From the NCBI GenBank assembly GCA_947179485.1, contig OX359250.1:44985450-45049449 (forward strand): a DNA stretch of 64,000 nucleotides, in the 5' to 3' direction. The notes below the pieces were generated by a model. That model searched no databases. It was not told where the DNA came from and was given only the letters and a program-made list of their open reading frames with translations. Origin of the DNA: Allacma fusca. Its lineage: Eukaryota > Arthropoda > Collembola > Symphypleona > Sminthuridae. Within the stretch, counting starts at the first letter, position 1. Every line of letters starts with the position of its first letter. Both the position numbers and the translations under genes were made by a program. Positions 61,071 to 64,000 of this stretch are shown piece after piece.

Positions 61071-64000
61071 CCTTTTTCAGGCTATAAATAGTATGCACTT
61101 TCAACAATATATTAACTAAACTAAAGAATATCCGGCAGATTACAAAATTGAACAATTTCGTTCCATTAATTCGAAAAAAATACCAAATTTTCATTGCTCA
61201 AAATTTCCCAAAATTTTAGAGCGAACTGATATTAGAATTAAACCAATATCTCAGTATGCCAGAGTTTCATTCGCACAAGACTACGCTACGGTCATCCCGA
61301 TAACACAAAATCATACCGATTGATAGTACTTACATCTAAGGCTACCTACAATTTCAATAAATTGTTTAAAAGCACAGTACTGATCCCATTCTACACACTG
61401 ACATAATTTGACATGCTGCAACGATGACAAAATGTTGGAGGTAATCTGTTTAAACATCTTGGTAAGAAATTTCAAATCGAACAATGTACATGATTAAAGA
61501 CTATCGCTAAGACTACATCCCAACAAGTGCTTGGAATTCTCTGGTGTGTTCCAAGATTTCTAGCCTAGTTTGTTCGAACAGCAGGTTGACTCAAAATTAT
61601 CTATTTCTCCTAAACCAATAAACTTGGCCTGGCAACTTTCCTGGGATGCAGGCTATAAATCACGCAATTTGTACGGTGGTACAAGTTAACCGTTACAACG
61701 TGCAGGCAGAAAAAATTATATAAATATGTACATTAATAGCAAAATAACTTTTTTGTTGCTTGGTTTGAAATAGTAGTAACTCCAAAGATGCATAATTGAA
61801 TCACAGTAAATATTACCCTTCCTTTAAATGATAGCAAAATATTCTCCTACATATCCTGTATTTACTCCAAATGCCAGGCAAGAGCTCTACGTACGTATAC
61901 GCTTTCCTATATTTCAATATATATATTACAGGTTCTACATAACACTGAGTCAATGTTTGGATATCTCAGTTAAGACGCAGTGACAACAAAGTGTATAGTT
62001 GTAAGTATAAATACATATGTATGTACATTTCGATAGAAAATAAATGCATTTGTATGTATAGCACTGGAAAATTTCGAATGCAAGAGCACCCCTAAACAAA
62101 CGAATTTCGGCAGAAGAATTGATGAAAGTTTCCTTTTTGGTTAACGTGTAGTAAATCTCTTATTCAGGAATTGCTCTCAATATGAAAAGACACATTGTAC
62201 TGTTGTAACTATAAAGGACAAAACTAAAATAATTTTTCAAAATACATATATATATGTATCGAGCTTCCAAATTTAGAATTAAAAACATTCAGTTCAATGG
62301 CTCGCAAACATGTCACAAAATGACTGTTTTACACTTTTTGCCTCAAGCACATAACTACAAATGCATAACTTGGCTGAACAGAGCATACAGTCTGACAACT
62401 AAAAGTGTTCATATTCTGGTGAGAACAATAATAATAAAGAGGACGGCACAAATCTCGGTTGTATCTCTTCTTTTGCTTTTCTTCGAATCACAAGGACTTC
62501 GTATGCCCGAATGGTCACGTTTTAACACAAGGAATCAGAGGATGACGTTAAGAAATGCATGATCCACATGCCCGAGGTAGCTGATCATATGTCACCCATT
62601 TAACACCATCCTGTTGGGAATCACAGTTTTGAATTTTAGTTTAGTTTTTGTAAAATTTAATTAAATTTATCTTTAAATTTAATTTAATGCAGCTACAAAA
62701 CCAGATCCTAGGAGATACTATTTAAGTAACATTTGATACAATATTTGTTTAGGGACAGTGTTTAATAAGTTCGGGGGTTGGAATTTTGTAGAAAGACGGA
62801 GAGGATCTCCCCAGGGAAATATATTTCTGGGAGGGAAAATCTCAAAAGTAGGGGATTCTATCTTGAGAACAGGGCATTTACAATTTGTCGATTTTTCTTC
62901 TGGCAGGGATTAGCAAATTTGTTAGGTAAACACGAATTTTTAGATTGATCTTGTTAAATTGATGACCTGTTATCAGAAGAAATTTTCTAAATTGTTAAGG
63001 ATCTTCTAAAACCTCCTAATCTTCCGTAGGAAATTAGGAAATGATTTTCCAGTGACATTTACAAAACTCCGGCCCCTGTAAATTAGGAACAATTGTACTA
63101 CGTGCATAAAAAGCTCAACTCAATAACCTTTTCGCGTTTAGGATCTCTTTATAATGACTCTCCTTAATTGTACATTAATCTCTGTAAAGCGGCACCCTAG
63201 TGTCCGACCCGAGAATTATTACCTTTTAACCTTTATGTTATGTCCTCACAATAGAATCCAAAGAAGCTTCTGTTATGCTGTCATATTATTACTGTACCCT
63301 GCTCATTCTCCTGTTATTTCCGACGTTTAGTTGATTACTGTTTTTAGGATCATAATAGGCCGTACATAATCTCTTGGACTTTCCAGCTGCAAAGTTAAGT
63401 TCAAATTGATTCAAGTCTTTACAACGACCATTCCTTACAACAACAGAATTGGTAATTTTGTTGTAATCTCGTTATAGGAAAGGCATAGAATAAATTATAC
63501 GGTATCAGTCATCTAGCTGTAATTAGTTGAAACACACATTTGTACAAAATATATAACCACTATAAACCCCACCTGAATATCGGATATTTGTTCAGCAAAC
63601 ATATTTGGAAGGTCGTCAGTGCCGTAATTGTTTCGAAAATCAGCAGCGCATATTTTCACATGCCCACGGATATCCAATTTACAGAAATTTTTTGAATGAG
63701 GAGGTTAAAATACATAATGAGCAAACTTGAATTATATCAATCGCTTGATGTAATTCAAGTTCATAATCACAATTTAGCATTCAGGAAGGTTAACACTTCT
63801 TTACAATCTCGCACTCTGTAAAACAAACAAAGTTGAAGCCATGTAAGACCATTCCTGTATAATGTAGATAACTTGTAAGTACATATGTGGTGAATGTGTT
63901 GCCCCTCTCCCGCTGAGAATATTCCCTCTAAAAGGATCCTCTTGTAGGGAGCGGAAACTGTGGAAATACATCCCTCGGGGAAACATGTGCACGACACACC
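60795..64000 (+). repeat. 15-kb tandem unit 4, cut by the window end
   Basis: This is the start of a fourth copy, offset 14,950 from unit 3. It includes the R2-like 3' fragment and about 2.9 kb of AT-rich spacer, and the window ends before the GPCR region. The true number of units is unknown. Confidence 0.95.

Noticed and set aside
15907..64000. The array as a pure assembly artefact
   Set aside because: Not excluded, but unit-specific SNPs, the 19-bp and 22-bp indels and the T-run difference argue for real distinct copies. Read depth would decide.

Overview
The window is AT-rich eukaryotic DNA, most likely from an arthropod and probably an insect. I infer this from spliced genes with GT-AG introns, a divergent rhodopsin-like GPCR, fragments of an R2-type (restriction-like endonuclease) non-LTR retrotransposon, many short hAT-type elements with 8-bp target duplications, and a satellite array. 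No prokaryotic operon, tRNA, rRNA or CRISPR array was seen. The species is not identifiable from what I can see.

Layout. Positions 1-5211 are a satellite of 144-bp monomers in two sequence classes plus a chimera, entering from outside the window. Positions 5212-10641 hold one candidate coding exon (5729-5962), long AT-rich stretches, a palindromic element with ~330-bp inverted ends (8469-9512), and a plausible three-exon orphan gene (9806-10641). Positions 10642-15906 are a transposon graveyard. Its centrepiece is a hAT-type element (11523-13471) containing a 153-bp tandem array. The right target duplication of that element was split by a second hAT element (13476-14408), which made its own 8-bp duplication and carries a third inverted-repeat element inside it.

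From about 15907 to the window end lies a direct tandem array of a ~15-kb unit: unit 1 15907-30894, unit 2 30895-45844, unit 3 45845-60794, and unit 4 60795 onwards (cut by the window). Units 2 and 3 have a period of exactly 14,950 bp and differ at only a handful of bases I could find; unit 1 differs by small indels and a few SNPs. Each full unit carries, in order: the 3' end of an R2-like retroelement (minus), a minus-strand relic of a GPCR exon, a three-exon GPCR (plus), two non-autonomous hAT elements with intact TIRs and 8-bp TSDs, a decayed hAT transposase remnant, several short-motif-rich blocks, and a second longer R2-like fragment with zinc knuckle and endonuclease (minus).

The GPCR is the only gene here I would call with good confidence. 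In unit 1 it reads as 339 codons over three phase-0 exons. In units 2 and 3 one extra T in an 8-T run breaks exon 1. The receptor keeps the class A outline but lacks the usual residues at the sodium-site Asp, the DRY, CWxP and NPxxY positions. The array looks like a recent amplification of a receptor-bearing segment, with a retroelement 3' end sitting exactly on the unit junction.
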